A DNA stretch of 64,000 bases from CALBPI01 sp038529355. GTDB taxonomy: Bacteria; Pseudomonadota; Gammaproteobacteria; Steroidobacterales; Woeseiaceae. This document shows positions 1-9,405 of this stretch, piece after piece. Every line of letters starts with the position of its first letter. Position 1 is the first letter of the stretch. The translations under genes were made by a program, and so were the position numbers. The notes under the pieces are model-generated. The model was given only the letters and a program-made list of their open reading frames with translations. It had not been told where the DNA came from and searched no databases. The stretch spans positions 1 through 64,000 of the forward strand of contig JBCBDU010000008.1 of the NCBI GenBank assembly GCA_038529355.1, written 5' to 3'.

Positions 1-1495
1 CAATCGGCAGATCGCGAATGCCAACGCGCTGCAATTCACGTTCGAGATGTTCGCGCCCTTGCTTGCGATTCTGGTCCTTGTCCTGTTGCCGGAACCAGCT
101 ACGCACTTTGGTGCGGCTGCGTGCCGAGGCCAGAAACCCTGAGCGCGGCGACAGCCAGTCGCGGCTGGGTTGCGGCTCTTTCGCGGTAATAACTTCTACC
201 CGATCGCCATTGCTGATTTGGTGCGTTAACGTCACAATGCGCCCGTTGATGCGTGCGCCTTTGCAACGATGTCCGATCTCCGTGTGCACCTGATAGGCGA
301 AATCCAGTGGCGTGGCGCCCGCCGGCAAGTCGATAATGTCGCCGCGCGGCGTGACGGCATAAACGCGGTCGCTGAACACGCCTTCGCTGAGGTTATCCAG
401 AATATCGGTATCGGCGGCATTTTCGCTGCTCTCGAGCAACTGTCGCAACCAGGCGATTTTCTGTTCGAACTGCGCATTGCCCGGCCCACCTTCCTTGTAA
501 CGCCAGTGCGCCGCGACGCCCAGTTCCGCTTCGTTATGCATGTCATGGGTGCGGATCTGAATCTCTAGCGCGTGACCTTCGGGTCCGAACACAGCGGTGT
601 GCAGCGAGCGATAATTATTGCCTTTGGGGTTGGCAATGTAGTCATCAAATTCCTCACGGATATACGGCCAGCGATTGTGGACGATACCCAGCGCGGTATA
701 GCAATCGGTCAGTGAGTCGACAAGAATCCGCACCGCGCGCACGTCGAACAGCGCCGACAGTGGCAAGTGCTTGCGTTGCATTTTCTTCCAAATCGAAAAA
801 ATGTGCTTGGGGCGACCCGTCACTTCGGCATTAATGCCGGCGTCGTCCAGCAAACGGATGATCTCGTCGCGCGCAGCCTCAATGTAGGCGAGCCGCTCCT
901 CACGGCGTTCGGCAAGCTGGCTCGCAATGTGTCGATAGTCGGTCGGCTGAAGATAGCGAAAGGCGAAGTCTTCGAGCTCCCATTTGAGCTGCCAGATACC
1001 AAGACGATTGGCCAGTGGCGCGAAGATCTCGCGGGTGTCGCGCGCCAACATCTGTTGCTGCTGTTGATCGTCATCGCGCGCGCCGCGCAGGTCGGCAAGC
1101 TGCACGGCCAGACGGATGACGACCAGCCGGTAGTCGTTGACGACGGCGAGCAACATGCGGCGCAAAGCTTCGCCTTGCGCGGCCGGTAATTGATCGCCTG
1201 GCGTCCATTGCCCGGGCAGTGACATGTCGAACAGATCGCCGAGACCTTTGCAGTGGTTGGCGATTTCGTTGCCGAACAGTTTGCGAATGCGCGTTGCCGA
1301 TACGGCGTCGGCGCGTACGTAGCTTGCCAACCCTGCTGTTATGCGCAACGAAGCGCCAAACGCGAGCCGGTCGACAATGGTGGCGACATCGCGCGAATGC
1401 GCCGCCAGACGTTCGTCCGCGTACGCGATGCGCAGCTCATCCAGAGCAGCGATGTGCTCGGGTTGTGCGCTGTCGGTTGCTGTTTGCTGCGTCAT
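1..1495 (-). CDS. relA: RelA, (p)ppGpp synthetase I (3' part cut by left edge)
   Basis: Ribosome-associated GTP/GDP pyrophosphokinase that makes (p)ppGpp in the stringent response. About 498 codons are visible, read from ATG 1495; an in-frame ATG at 1504 is an alternative. The N-terminal hydrolase-like region lacks a recognisable HD metal site, as expected for synthesis-only RelA. The synthetase domain follows, with FDVRAVRILVD, the acidic motif EEFDDY (EXDD, typical of RelA; SpoT has RXKD) and EIQIRT...GVAAHWRYKEG. A TGS domain starts near DRVYAVTPRG. The C-terminal regulatory domains lie beyond base 1. The gene is divergent from the YfaZ-like gene. Family is certain; RelA rather than SpoT is supported by EXDD and the lost HD site. 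Confidence 0.95.
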   Translation of the reverse strand, partial: MTQQTATDSAQPEHIAALDELRIAYADERLAAHSRDVATIVDRLAFGASLRITAGLASYVRADAVSATRIRKLFGNEIANHCKGLGDLFDMSLPGQWTPGDQLPAAQGEALRRMLLAVVNDYRLVVIRLAVQLADLRGARDDDQQQQQMLARDTREIFAPLANRLGIWQLKWELEDFAFRYLQPTDYRHIASQLAERREERLAYIEAARDEIIRLLDDAGINAEVTGRPKHIFSIWKKMQRKHLPLSALFDVRAVRILVDSLTDCYTALGIVHNRWPYIREEFDDYIANPKGNNYRSLHTAVFGPEGHALEIQIRTHDMHNEAELGVAAHWRYKEGGPGNAQFEQKIAWLRQLLESSENAADTDILDNLSEGVFSDRVYAVTPRGDIIDLPAGATPLDFAYQVHTEIGHRCKGARINGRIVTLTHQISNGDRVEVITAKEPQPSRDWLSPRSGFLASARSRTKVRSWFRQQDKDQNRKQGREHLERELQRVGIRDLPI

Positions 1496-1629
1496 TCGCT
1501 GCATGGCCTTGCTGTGGTGCGGCGGAAATAGCGGGTGGCGGTGGTTGCCAGTCACCCGAAACGGTTATCATACGACATTAGAAGAAATCGCTGGCTTGCG
1601 TTCTTGCAACAGCAACAGGAGTGGTCTTG

Positions 1630-2232
1630 ATGCACACAATGTTGATTCGATCGAAGTTTCCAGGTCTGCTGCGGAGCGTTGTGCGGGCGGCTGGCTGTCT
1701 TGCGCTGCTCGCAACCTCGGCGTCCTATGCGGATGAGCTTGATTTAAATCTGAATGATGATGCGGCACGGCTGACGTACGCGTGGCCCATTAGCTCGCGC
1801 AACCTGCGGCTCGATGCCGGGTGGCTGCATCATCAGGATAAGGGCAATGTGATCCACGCCGGCATGCATCTGGTCGGTGATGCCTCGAGTGCGAACCAAC
1901 CGCTGATTGGCGGGCTGGGCGGCAAAGTATTTTTCATCGACCCGGACGGTGTCGATGCGGATGCCACGGTGCTCGCGCTGGGCGGTTTCCTGCGCTACAC
2001 GCTGCCGCGCTACAACCGCGTTAATGTGTATGGGCATCTGTATTTTGCACCAGACGTGCTGGCCTTCGGTGACGGCGACCGCTACACCGATATCGAGGCG
2101 CGAATTGGCTACAACGTACTGCGCGATGCCGACATCTACATCGGCATGCGCTACAGCAACATCGAGTTCGACCCAGTCGGTGATGTGACGATGGACAACG
2201 GTTTGCATGCCGGTATTCAACTGAGATTTTGA
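1630..2232 (+). CDS. YfaZ-family outer-membrane beta-barrel protein
   Basis: Predicted 200-residue exported protein. ATG 1630 is preferred over GTG 1621 because AGGAG lies 8 bases before it. The N-terminus has a basic start, a hydrophobic stretch (VVRAAGCLALLATSAS) and a signal-peptidase I site after SYA. The mature part consists of alternating amphipathic strands (for example GHLYFAPDVLAF, DIYIGMRYSNIEF) and ends GIQLRF, a terminal Phe typical of BAM-inserted barrels. Overall it resembles the YfaZ family, whose function is unknown. It stands alone, 46 bases before yebC. Family assignment is by pattern and moderately sure; localisation is more secure than function. Confidence 0.7.
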   Translation: MHTMLIRSKFPGLLRSVVRAAGCLALLATSASYADELDLNLNDDAARLTYAWPISSRNLRLDAGWLHHQDKGNVIHAGMHLVGDASSANQPLIGGLGGKVFFIDPDGVDADATVLALGGFLRYTLPRYNRVNVYGHLYFAPDVLAFGDGDRYTDIEARIGYNVLRDADIYIGMRYSNIEFDPVGDVTMDNGLHAGIQLRF

Positions 2233-2278
2233 TCGCCTGGCGCGTATCAATGAGTAACAACGTAGAAGAAGGGGCGAC

Positions 2279-3022
2279 ATGGCAGGTCATAGTAAGTGGG
2301 CCAACATCCAGCATCGCAAAGGCGCGCAGGATAAGAAGCGCGGCAAGCTGTTCACAAAACTAATCCGCGAGATCACCGTTGCGGCGAGAATGGGCGGTGG
2401 CGACATTGATTCAAACCCGCGTCTGCGTCTGGCCATCGACAAAGCCAAGGGGCAGAGCATGCCCAAGGACAACATCGAACGCGCGGTCAAACGTGGCTCG
2501 GGTGATACTGACGGTGATGAGTATTTCGAGATCCGCTATGAGGGTTATGGTCCGGGTGGCACCGCGGTTATGGTTGACTGTCTGACGGATAATCGCAATC
2601 GCACGGTTGCCGAGGTACGCCATGCGTTTTCGAAATTCGGTGGTAACCTGGGCGCCGATGGTTCGGTCGGCTACTTGTTCGCGCACGTTGGGCAAATCAG
2701 TTTTGCCAGCGGCAACGATGAAGATGCGGTCATGGAGGCAGCGATCGAGGCGGGCGCCGAAGATGTTGTGGTCAATGACGATAGTTCGGTGGATGTGATT
2801 ACCACACCGGCCGATTTCGAGGCGGTGCGCGATGCGCTCGCTGCAGCCGGGCTCGAGAGTGAGTCTTCAGAGGTGACCATGCGCGCCTCTACGGCCTCAT
2901 CATTGGGCCGCAAGGAAGCCGAGAGCATGATCAAGTTGCTCGATACGCTGGAAGACCTGGACGATGTGCAAGAGGTCTACAGCAACGCCGATATCGCCGA
3001 TGACATTCTTGCGCAGCTCTGA
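2279..3022 (+). CDS. yebC: YebC/PmpR (TACO1-like) family protein
   Basis: Full-length 247-residue YebC. The N-terminus MAGHSKWANIQHRKGAQDK is the family signature, followed by DNIERAVKRGSG and GYGPGGTAVMVDCLTDNRNRT. YebC proteins were long called transcriptional regulators and have more recently been linked to translation of difficult peptide motifs; which applies here cannot be told from sequence. It lies 6 bases before ruvC, the usual gammaproteobacterial yebC-ruvC-ruvA-ruvB arrangement. GAAGAAGGGG before the ATG is a good ribosome-binding site. Confidence 0.96.
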   Translation: MAGHSKWANIQHRKGAQDKKRGKLFTKLIREITVAARMGGGDIDSNPRLRLAIDKAKGQSMPKDNIERAVKRGSGDTDGDEYFEIRYEGYGPGGTAVMVDCLTDNRNRTVAEVRHAFSKFGGNLGADGSVGYLFAHVGQISFASGNDEDAVMEAAIEAGAEDVVVNDDSSVDVITTPADFEAVRDALAAAGLESESSEVTMRASTASSLGRKEAESMIKLLDTLEDLDDVQEVYSNADIADDILAQL

Positions 3023-3028
3023 ACAGCG

Positions 3029-3541
3029 ATGACGGCGACGCGCATATTGGGCATCGATCCGGGGTCGCGCATCACCGGCTACGGCGTGATCGATTTCGAT
3101 CGCGACACACCGACACTGGTCGAGGCCGGCACGATTCGCACGGCCGACGGCGAATTCAATCAGCGCCTGCAAACCATTTTCGATCAGGTGCAGGCGCTGG
3201 TGGCGCGCACGCAGCCGCATTGTGTTGCCGTCGAGCAGGTATTCGTCAGCCGTAACGCGGGCAGCGCGCTGAAACTTGGCGCAGCACGCTCTGCAGCCAT
3301 TTGTGCGACGTTCGCACAGGGTCCAGCGCTTGCCGAGTACGCGCCGCGCGAGATCAAGCAGGCAGTGACGGGCACCGGTGCGGCGACTAAAGATCAGATC
3401 CAGCACATGATGCGCGTGTTGTTGCGTATTGATGCACCGCTACAAGCCGATGCGGCGGACGCGTTGGCGGTTGCTGTTTGCCATGGCAACAGTCTGCGTT
3501 TGGACGCGCGCCTCGCAGCACTCGGCGGGCGACGCCGATGA
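3029..3541 (+). CDS. ruvC: RuvC, Holliday junction resolvase
   Basis: Endonuclease that cuts Holliday junctions symmetrically, acting with the RuvAB branch-migration motor. At 170 residues it is of usual length. The catalytic acidic residues are visible: Asp10 (ILGIDPGS), Glu69 (CVAVEQVF), and Asp141 and Asp144 (LQADAADALAVA), matching the RNase H-fold tetrad. Its last bases overlap the ruvA start (ATGA), so the two are probably translationally coupled. Confidence 0.97.
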   Translation: MTATRILGIDPGSRITGYGVIDFDRDTPTLVEAGTIRTADGEFNQRLQTIFDQVQALVARTQPHCVAVEQVFVSRNAGSALKLGAARSAAICATFAQGPALAEYAPREIKQAVTGTGAATKDQIQHMMRVLLRIDAPLQADAADALAVAVCHGNSLRLDARLAALGGRRR

Positions 3542-4137
3542 TTGCTTTTTTGCGCGGCCGCATTACCGACAAAAAAGCGCCACATGTCGTCCTTGATGTC
3601 AACGGTGTCGGCTATGAGGTCGAGACACCGATGTCGACATTTCTCCAGTTACCGGCGATTGGGACCGATGTGCAGTTGCTGACGCATTTTTTGGTACGCG
3701 AGGATGCCCAGTTGCTGTACGGCTTTGAAACCGAGGCTGAGCGCGTTCTGTTTCGTAACTTGCTCAAAGTGTCGGGCGTGGGCGCACGCATTGCGTTGGC
3801 AATACTGTCCGGTATCAGTGTCGCGGGTTTTCGCCAGTGTATCGAGTACGACGACGTGGCTGCGTTGATCAAGGTGCCGGGTATTGGTCGCAAGACAGCC
3901 GAGCGGTTGATTGTCGAGATGCGTGACAGGCTCGATTTGGTGGCACCGGCGAACCCGACGCGAAAAACGCCGGCGGCAGCAACTGACGATGGCCGCGGCG
4001 AGGCCTTTCATGCGTTGCTTGCTTTGGGCTATCGCGACGCCGAAGTGCGCAAGCTGCTCGCCAAGGTCTCCGAGAGTGGCGATGCGTCCAGTGCCGAGGA
4101 TTTTATTCGTCTAGCGCTGAAGCAGGCCGCAGGGTGA
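3538..4137 (+). CDS. ruvA: RuvA, Holliday junction branch-migration subunit
   Basis: Tetrameric junction-binding protein that loads RuvB rings. The start is ATG 3538, overlapping the ruvC stop; an in-frame ATG upstream (3478) lies inside ruvC and is not used. The 199 residues contain the N-terminal OB fold (MIAFLRGRITDK, HVVLDVNGVGYEV), two helix-hairpin-helix motifs (LLKVSGVGARIALAIL and LIKVPGIGRKTAERLI) and the C-terminal RuvB-contacting domain after a Pro/Ala linker. Normal length, nothing missing. Confidence 0.97.
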   Translation: MIAFLRGRITDKKAPHVVLDVNGVGYEVETPMSTFLQLPAIGTDVQLLTHFLVREDAQLLYGFETEAERVLFRNLLKVSGVGARIALAILSGISVAGFRQCIEYDDVAALIKVPGIGRKTAERLIVEMRDRLDLVAPANPTRKTPAAATDDGRGEAFHALLALGYRDAEVRKLLAKVSESGDASSAEDFIRLALKQAAG

Positions 4138-4141
4138 ACGC

Positions 4142-5191
4142 ATGAGTGATTTGCCCGACGATCGTCTGATAGGCGCTGATGCCAGTGCAGAAGATCCGGT
4201 TTTTGATCGCGCGATTCGACCAAAAACGTTGGCGGACTACGTCGGGCAACCGGCTGTTAAGGCGCAGATGGAGATCTTTGTCGGTGCGGCCAAGCAGCGC
4301 TCCGAATCGCTTGATCATGTGCTGATCTTCGGCCCGCCCGGGTTGGGCAAGACGACGCTTGCGAACATCATCGCCAACGAGTTGGGTGTCGGCATGCGCC
4401 AGACTTCCGGCCCTGTGCTGGAGCGTCCCGGCGATCTGGCCGCGATTCTGACTAACCTGGAAGCGAACGACGTGTTGTTCGTCGATGAGATTCATCGGCT
4501 GAGTCCGGTCGTCGAAGAGGTGCTCTATCCGGCGATGGAGGACTATCAGCTCGACATCGTCATCGGCGAGGGGCCCGCGGCGCGTTCGATCAAACTGGAC
4601 CTGCCACCGTTCACGTTAGTGGGTGCGACAACGCGCGCCGGCTTGCTGACATCGCCGCTACGCGATCGCTTCGGCATTGTGCAACGGCTCGAGTTTTATT
4701 CCGCGGAAGAGTTGCAGCGGATTGTCACGCGTTCGGCGAACATTCTGTCGTTGCCGATAGAGCCTCGCGGCGCCGAGCTGATTGCCTTGCGCTCGCGGGG
4801 CACGCCGCGTATTGCGAACCGGCTGTTGCGGCGCGTACGTGACTATGCGCAGGTCAAGGGTAACGGCACCGTCGACGAAGCCGCTGCAACGGCCGCGATG
4901 GACATGTTGCAGGTTGATCCGCACGGATTCGATGCGATGGACCGTCGCTTGCTGCTGACGATCATCGAGAAGTTCGACGGCGGGCCGGTTGGCGTGGACA
5001 GTCTTGCGGCTGCGATTGGCGAAGAGCGCGGCACGATCGAAGATGTGTTGGAGCCGTATCTGATCCAGCAGGGTTTTATGATGCGCACAGCGCGTGGTCG
5101 CATCGCAACCCGCAACGCCTACCTGCATTTTGGGTTGTCACTGCCCAAACGCGACGACACCGGACCGATGTCGCTATTTGACGACGGCTGA
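4142..5191 (+). CDS. ruvB: RuvB, branch-migration AAA+ motor
   Basis: Hexameric ATP-dependent DNA translocase of the RuvAB complex. The 349 residues carry Walker A (GPPGLGKTT, residues 64-72), Walker B (VLFVDEIHR, Asp115/Glu116), sensor 1 in the GATTRAG stretch and the arginine finger region SPLRDRFG, then the winged-helix C-terminal domain (EPYLIQQGFMMRTARGR). It starts 4 bases after the ruvA stop. A short G+C-rich inverted repeat lies 25 bases after its stop, without a T-run. Confidence 0.97.
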   Translation: MSDLPDDRLIGADASAEDPVFDRAIRPKTLADYVGQPAVKAQMEIFVGAAKQRSESLDHVLIFGPPGLGKTTLANIIANELGVGMRQTSGPVLERPGDLAAILTNLEANDVLFVDEIHRLSPVVEEVLYPAMEDYQLDIVIGEGPAARSIKLDLPPFTLVGATTRAGLLTSPLRDRFGIVQRLEFYSAEELQRIVTRSANILSLPIEPRGAELIALRSRGTPRIANRLLRRVRDYAQVKGNGTVDEAAATAAMDMLQVDPHGFDAMDRRLLLTIIEKFDGGPVGVDSLAAAIGEERGTIEDVLEPYLIQQGFMMRTARGRIATRNAYLHFGLSLPKRDDTGPMSLFDDG

Positions 5192-5337
5192 CAAACGTCG
5201 CAGATGATGTTTCAGTAGCGCCTGCCGGCGCTCATGATCGGGAACTATTGCGGTACCGGCGAGGGTCTATACCTGCAACGCGATGTGGCGGCATAACGAT
5301 ACACAACGACTGAAGATGCAACGGGAGCAACGACTGC

Positions 5338-6029
<692 letters not shown>

Positions 6030-6033
<4 letters not shown>

Positions 6034-6476
6034 GCGGTAACAAACGTCGCATGATGAGCGACATCAATGTGGTGCCCTACATTGACGTCATGCTTGTGCT
6101 GCTGATCATCTTCATGGTGACAGCGCCGTTGTTGACGCAGGGCATCGAGGTGTCGCTGCCGAAGGCTGATGCCGCGCCGCTCGATCCTTCGCTGACGGAC
6201 AATGAGTTGCCGCTCGTGCTGTCGGTAGATGTTGATGGCGCGTTGTACCTCAACGCCGGCGCTGACAAGCAGTCGCCGATTGCCGCGAATGACGTCATCG
6301 AGCGTGTGCAGGTCGTGTTGGCGCGCCGGCCGGACACCCCGGTGCTGGTCAAAGCGGATCAGGCAGTGCCATACGGACGTGTCGTGTTCGCGATGGTGCT
6401 GCTGCAAAAAGGCGGTGCGGGCGAGGTCGGTTTTATTACTGATCCACTCGACCCGGAAAGCACAGCGGCTCAGTAA
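6030..6476 (+). CDS. tolR: TolR, Tol-Pal motor subunit
   Basis: Single-pass ExbD/TolR protein of the TolQR motor. The 148 residues begin with a short cytoplasmic tail, then a transmembrane helix that carries the proton-path aspartate (VVPYIDVMLVLLIIFMV, Asp19), then a periplasmic domain ending RVVFAMVLLQKGGAGEVGF. It overlaps tolQ by four bases, so translation is probably coupled. Confidence 0.96.
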
Positions 6477-6489
6477 CGCGGTATGCATT

Positions 6490-7461
6490 GTGCGTGAATG
6501 GCTCGACAAGGCGCTTGCAATCACTGGCACGCTGCTATTGCATGCCGGATTAATTGCCTTGCTGTTTAGCAACGTACGATGGCAAACGCCGGCGCCACAG
6601 CGCGCAGCAACGACGATCAAGGCCGCGGTCGTTGATGATGCGGCATTCGCGATTGCTGACGCGGAGCTTGCCGAGATCACGCAGCAGACGCCGCCGTCGG
6701 ACGAGCCGCCGACGCCTGACGAGCCAGCCGTAGATCCGCAGGAGGCAATCGAAGCAGCGGCTGCCGAGCAGCGTCGGATCGATGCGGCGCGCGAACGCGA
6801 AGCAGCCGAGCAGGCACAACGTCAGCGTGAGGCGCAGGCGGAAGCCGAGCGCCAGCAAAAGCTCGCCGACGAGCAAGCGGCGCGCGAGCGCGAGGCGCAG
6901 TTAGCGCGCGACAAGGAAGCGGCTGCCGAACGTGAGCGCGAGCAAGCGGCAGAGCGCAAACGTCAGGAAGAAGCCGAACGTAAGCGCGAGGAAGAAGAAG
7001 CCCAACGTAAGCGCGAGGAAGAAGCCGAACGTAAGCGCAAGGAAGAAGCTGAACGTAAGCGTCAGGAAGAGGCCGAGCGCAAGGCCGCTGCCGAGCGGCG
7101 TGCGCGCGAGCGTCAGGCCGAGCTGGATGCGCAATTGCGCGATGCGATGCTGGCCGAGGAGGCACGCGAGGGCGCGGTCAATGCCGGCTTGCTGGCGCAA
7201 TACGTCGAGTTGATCCGGCAGGATGTCGAGCGCCAGTGGTCGCGTCCGGTGGGCGTACCTGATGGTATTCGCTGTGAGGTTCGCGTGCGGCAGCTGCGTT
7301 CTGGCGAGGTTATCTCTGTGCAGGTCGTGGACTGTGCCGGTGGCGAGGTGCTAATCCGTTCCATCGAGCAGGCTGTCTACAAGGCATCACCGCTGCCACT
7401 GCCCGGAGATGCGTCGTTGTTTGATCCTAACCTGCGCTTCCCGTTCAAAACGGGTGAATAG
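6490..7461 (+). CDS. tolA: TolA, envelope-spanning link of Tol-Pal
   Basis: Links the TolQR motor to TolB/Pal across the periplasm. I place the start at GTG 6490, 13 bases after tolR, because it puts the hydrophobic anchor (ITGTLLLHAGLIALLF) at residues 10-25 as in other TolA proteins; an upstream in-frame ATG lies deep in tolR. The 323 residues comprise the anchor, an acidic Pro-rich stretch, a long Glu/Arg/Lys/Ala helical rod (about residues 75-230) with near-identical repeats, and a C-terminal TolA/TonB-like domain (YVELIRQDVERQWSRP ... LRFPFKTGE) with two Cys. The start codon is the only uncertainty. Confidence 0.9.
   Translation: MREWLDKALAITGTLLLHAGLIALLFSNVRWQTPAPQRAATTIKAAVVDDAAFAIADAELAEITQQTPPSDEPPTPDEPAVDPQEAIEAAAAEQRRIDAAREREAAEQAQRQREAQAEAERQQKLADEQAAREREAQLARDKEAAAEREREQAAERKRQEEAERKREEEEAQRKREEEAERKRKEEAERKRQEEAERKAAAERRARERQAELDAQLRDAMLAEEAREGAVNAGLLAQYVELIRQDVERQWSRPVGVPDGIRCEVRVRQLRSGEVISVQVVDCAGGEVLIRSIEQAVYKASPLPLPGDASLFDPNLRFPFKTGE
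6958..7080 (+). repeat. Tandem 24-bp repeat in the TolA rod
   Basis: Five consecutive copies of an approximately 24-base unit (one is 27 bases) encode Arg-Lys-Arg-x-Glu-Glu-Ala-Glu. They differ by only a few bases. This is coding sequence of the TolA helical rod, and copy number may vary between strains. Confidence 0.85.
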
Positions 7462-7510
7462 CGCGGTGCTACGCGATATAGTGAAGAACATGCTACAGGT
7501 TAATGAAAAC

Positions 7511-8821
7511 ATGAAGAAAATGGTTTGTGCCGTTGGACGTATGTGCGCCGTGTTCGGGCTGTTTATTGGCCTGAGTTCAGTGGCGCGCAGCGAATTGGTC
7601 ATCGAAATCACGCGCGGCGCCGTCAAGCCGATCCCGATCGCCGTCGTACCTTTTGGCTGGTCAGAGGCAACGCCGCCGGCCGCCGATGTTGCGGCGGTCG
7701 TTCGCTGGGATCTGGCGAGCAGCGGTCGCTTCGAATCGCTGCCACCGGAAAACATGCTGGAGCGACCGAGCAGCGGCGTCGGTATTGATTTCGACAACTG
7801 GCGTATGGTGGCTGCGGACTACGTGCTGGTCGGCGAGATGTCCCGTCAGGGCTCTGAATACACGTTGCAGTACCAATTGTTCGATGTGTACGGCGGCCGT
7901 CAGATCATCGCTGACCGGCTGATCATGCAAGAGCGCGATCTGCGCCGTGCCGGACACCGGGTGGCCGACGCGGTGTTTGAAGCGATTACCGGTGTCGCCG
8001 GTGTGTTCTCGACGCAAATTGCCTATATCTCGGTCAGCGGTAGGGATGCGAATCGGACCTTCCAGCTGATTGTTGCTGATGCTGATGGCAACAACGAGTT
8101 CGTGCTACTCGAAAGCCGCCAACCGATCATGTCTCCGGCATGGTCGCCGGACGGTCGCCAGCTCGCATACGTGTCGTTCGAGGATGGCAGTGCCGCGGTT
8201 TACGCGCAGACGTTGCGCACCGGACGGCGGCAAAAAGTGTCGGGTCGCCCAGGCGTCAACAACGCGCCGGCCTGGTCTCCGGACGGTCGGCAACTGGCGC
8301 TGACGCTCTCCGACGCCGACGGTAATCTCGATGTCTACGTGCGCAACATTGCCGATGGCAAACTGACACGCCTGACGAAGCGCCGTTCGATCGACACCGA
8401 GCCGGCTTGGGCGGCTGACGGCAAGTCCGTGTATTTCACGTCGGACCGCGGCGGTGCGCCGCAGATTTATCGCGTGAGCGCGCGCGGCGGGGATGTCGAA
8501 CGGGTAACATTCGAAGGGCGCTACAATGCCCGGCCACGTATCTCAGCTGACGGTCGTTTGTTGTCGATGGTGCACGATGATCGCGGCAGCTTTCGGGTTG
8601 CTGTGCAGGATTTACAAAGCGGCACACTACAAGTGCTGAGCAATGGTTTTCTCGACGAGTCGCAATCGTTTGCACCGAACTCGTCACAATTGATTTATGC
8701 GACCCGTCGTGACGGGCGCGGTGTTTTGGAAACGGTCAGCGTTGACGGGTTGATTTCCGGTAGAGTGAAATCAGTTGGCAACGATGTGCGCGAACCGGTC
8801 TGGTCGCCGTTCCGGCGCTAG
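7511..8821 (+). CDS. tolB: TolB, periplasmic beta-propeller of Tol-Pal
   Basis: Periplasmic partner of Pal, TolA and outer-membrane porins. Start ATG 7511 gives 436 residues with a normal signal peptide (MKKMVCAVGRMCAVFGLFI... cleaved near ARS-E); in-frame ATG 7490 is possible. The N-terminal domain (ELVIEITRGAVKPIPIAVVP) is followed by WD-like propeller blades marked by the TolB motif: SPAWSPDGRQLAYVS, APAWSPDGRQLALT, EPAWAADGKSVYFTSDR and a final REPVWSPFRR. Length and domain order are standard. It sits between tolA and pal. Confidence 0.95.
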   Translation: MKKMVCAVGRMCAVFGLFIGLSSVARSELVIEITRGAVKPIPIAVVPFGWSEATPPAADVAAVVRWDLASSGRFESLPPENMLERPSSGVGIDFDNWRMVAADYVLVGEMSRQGSEYTLQYQLFDVYGGRQIIADRLIMQERDLRRAGHRVADAVFEAITGVAGVFSTQIAYISVSGRDANRTFQLIVADADGNNEFVLLESRQPIMSPAWSPDGRQLAYVSFEDGSAAVYAQTLRTGRRQKVSGRPGVNNAPAWSPDGRQLALTLSDADGNLDVYVRNIADGKLTRLTKRRSIDTEPAWAADGKSVYFTSDRGGAPQIYRVSARGGDVERVTFEGRYNARPRISADGRLLSMVHDDRGSFRVAVQDLQSGTLQVLSNGFLDESQSFAPNSSQLIYATRRDGRGVLETVSVDGLISGRVKSVGNDVREPVWSPFRR

Positions 8822-8856
8822 CACCGGACAACGTATCTGCAATGGAGAAGATTGGA

Positions 8857-9396
8857 ATGAACATGCACAAGACAGCCCTGATTATCAGTTTGGCAGCATT
8901 CGCGCTGGCAGGTTGCCCAAGTAGCGGTGGCCCTCTGGATAGCGACACCGGTGGCAGCGTCATCGACGACACCAGTGGCAGCGATGGGTCGGGCACAAGC
9001 GGTGTCGACGGCTCGACGATCCGCAGTGGCGGTTTCACCGATAGCGATGCGGGCGATACCACCGCCGACAGCCTGATCATCTACTTCGAATACGACAAGA
9101 GCGAAGTCAGCGCGCAGTATGTGGATATTCTTGCCGGACACGCGCGGCGGCTGGCCGCGGACAGCACGCAGCGCCTGCGCCTGGAAGGTCACGCTGACGA
9201 GCGCGGCTCGCGCGAGTACAATATTGGCTTGGGCGAGCGTCGCGCGCAGGCCGTGCGCCGCTTGCTGTTGATCCAGGGTGCATCAGCGGCGCAGATCAGC
9301 ACGGTCAGCTATGGCGAAGAGCGTCCGGCTGCGTTCGGCAGTACTGAGTCAGATTACGAAAAGAACCGTCGGGTCGAGATGTCGTACCGACGCTAG
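8857..9396 (+). CDS. pal: Pal, peptidoglycan-associated lipoprotein
   Basis: Outer-membrane lipoprotein that binds peptidoglycan and TolB. ATG 8857 is chosen over ATG 8842 because GGAG at 8844 fits only the later start, and it places the lipobox (FALAGC, Cys20) normally. After a Gly/Ser/Asp-rich linker comes an OmpA-like domain (about residues 70-179): IIYFEYDKSEVS, LEGHADERGSREYNIGLGERRA and the NRRVEMSYR end. The Asp and Arg in this motif bind meso-diaminopimelate. 179 residues. Confidence 0.95.
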   Translation: MNMHKTALIISLAAFALAGCPSSGGPLDSDTGGSVIDDTSGSDGSGTSGVDGSTIRSGGFTDSDAGDTTADSLIIYFEYDKSEVSAQYVDILAGHARRLAADSTQRLRLEGHADERGSREYNIGLGERRAQAVRRLLLIQGASAAQISTVSYGEERPAAFGSTESDYEKNRRVEMSYRR

Positions 9397-9405
9397 GAGC
9401 ACACT

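Noticed and set aside
5217..5232. Hairpin AGCGCC-TGCC-GGCGCT after ruvB
   Set aside because: Only six base pairs and no T-run; too weak to call a terminator.
6958..7080. Tandem repeat as a mobile or CRISPR-like element
   Set aside because: It is in-frame coding repeat of the TolA rod, expected for this protein.
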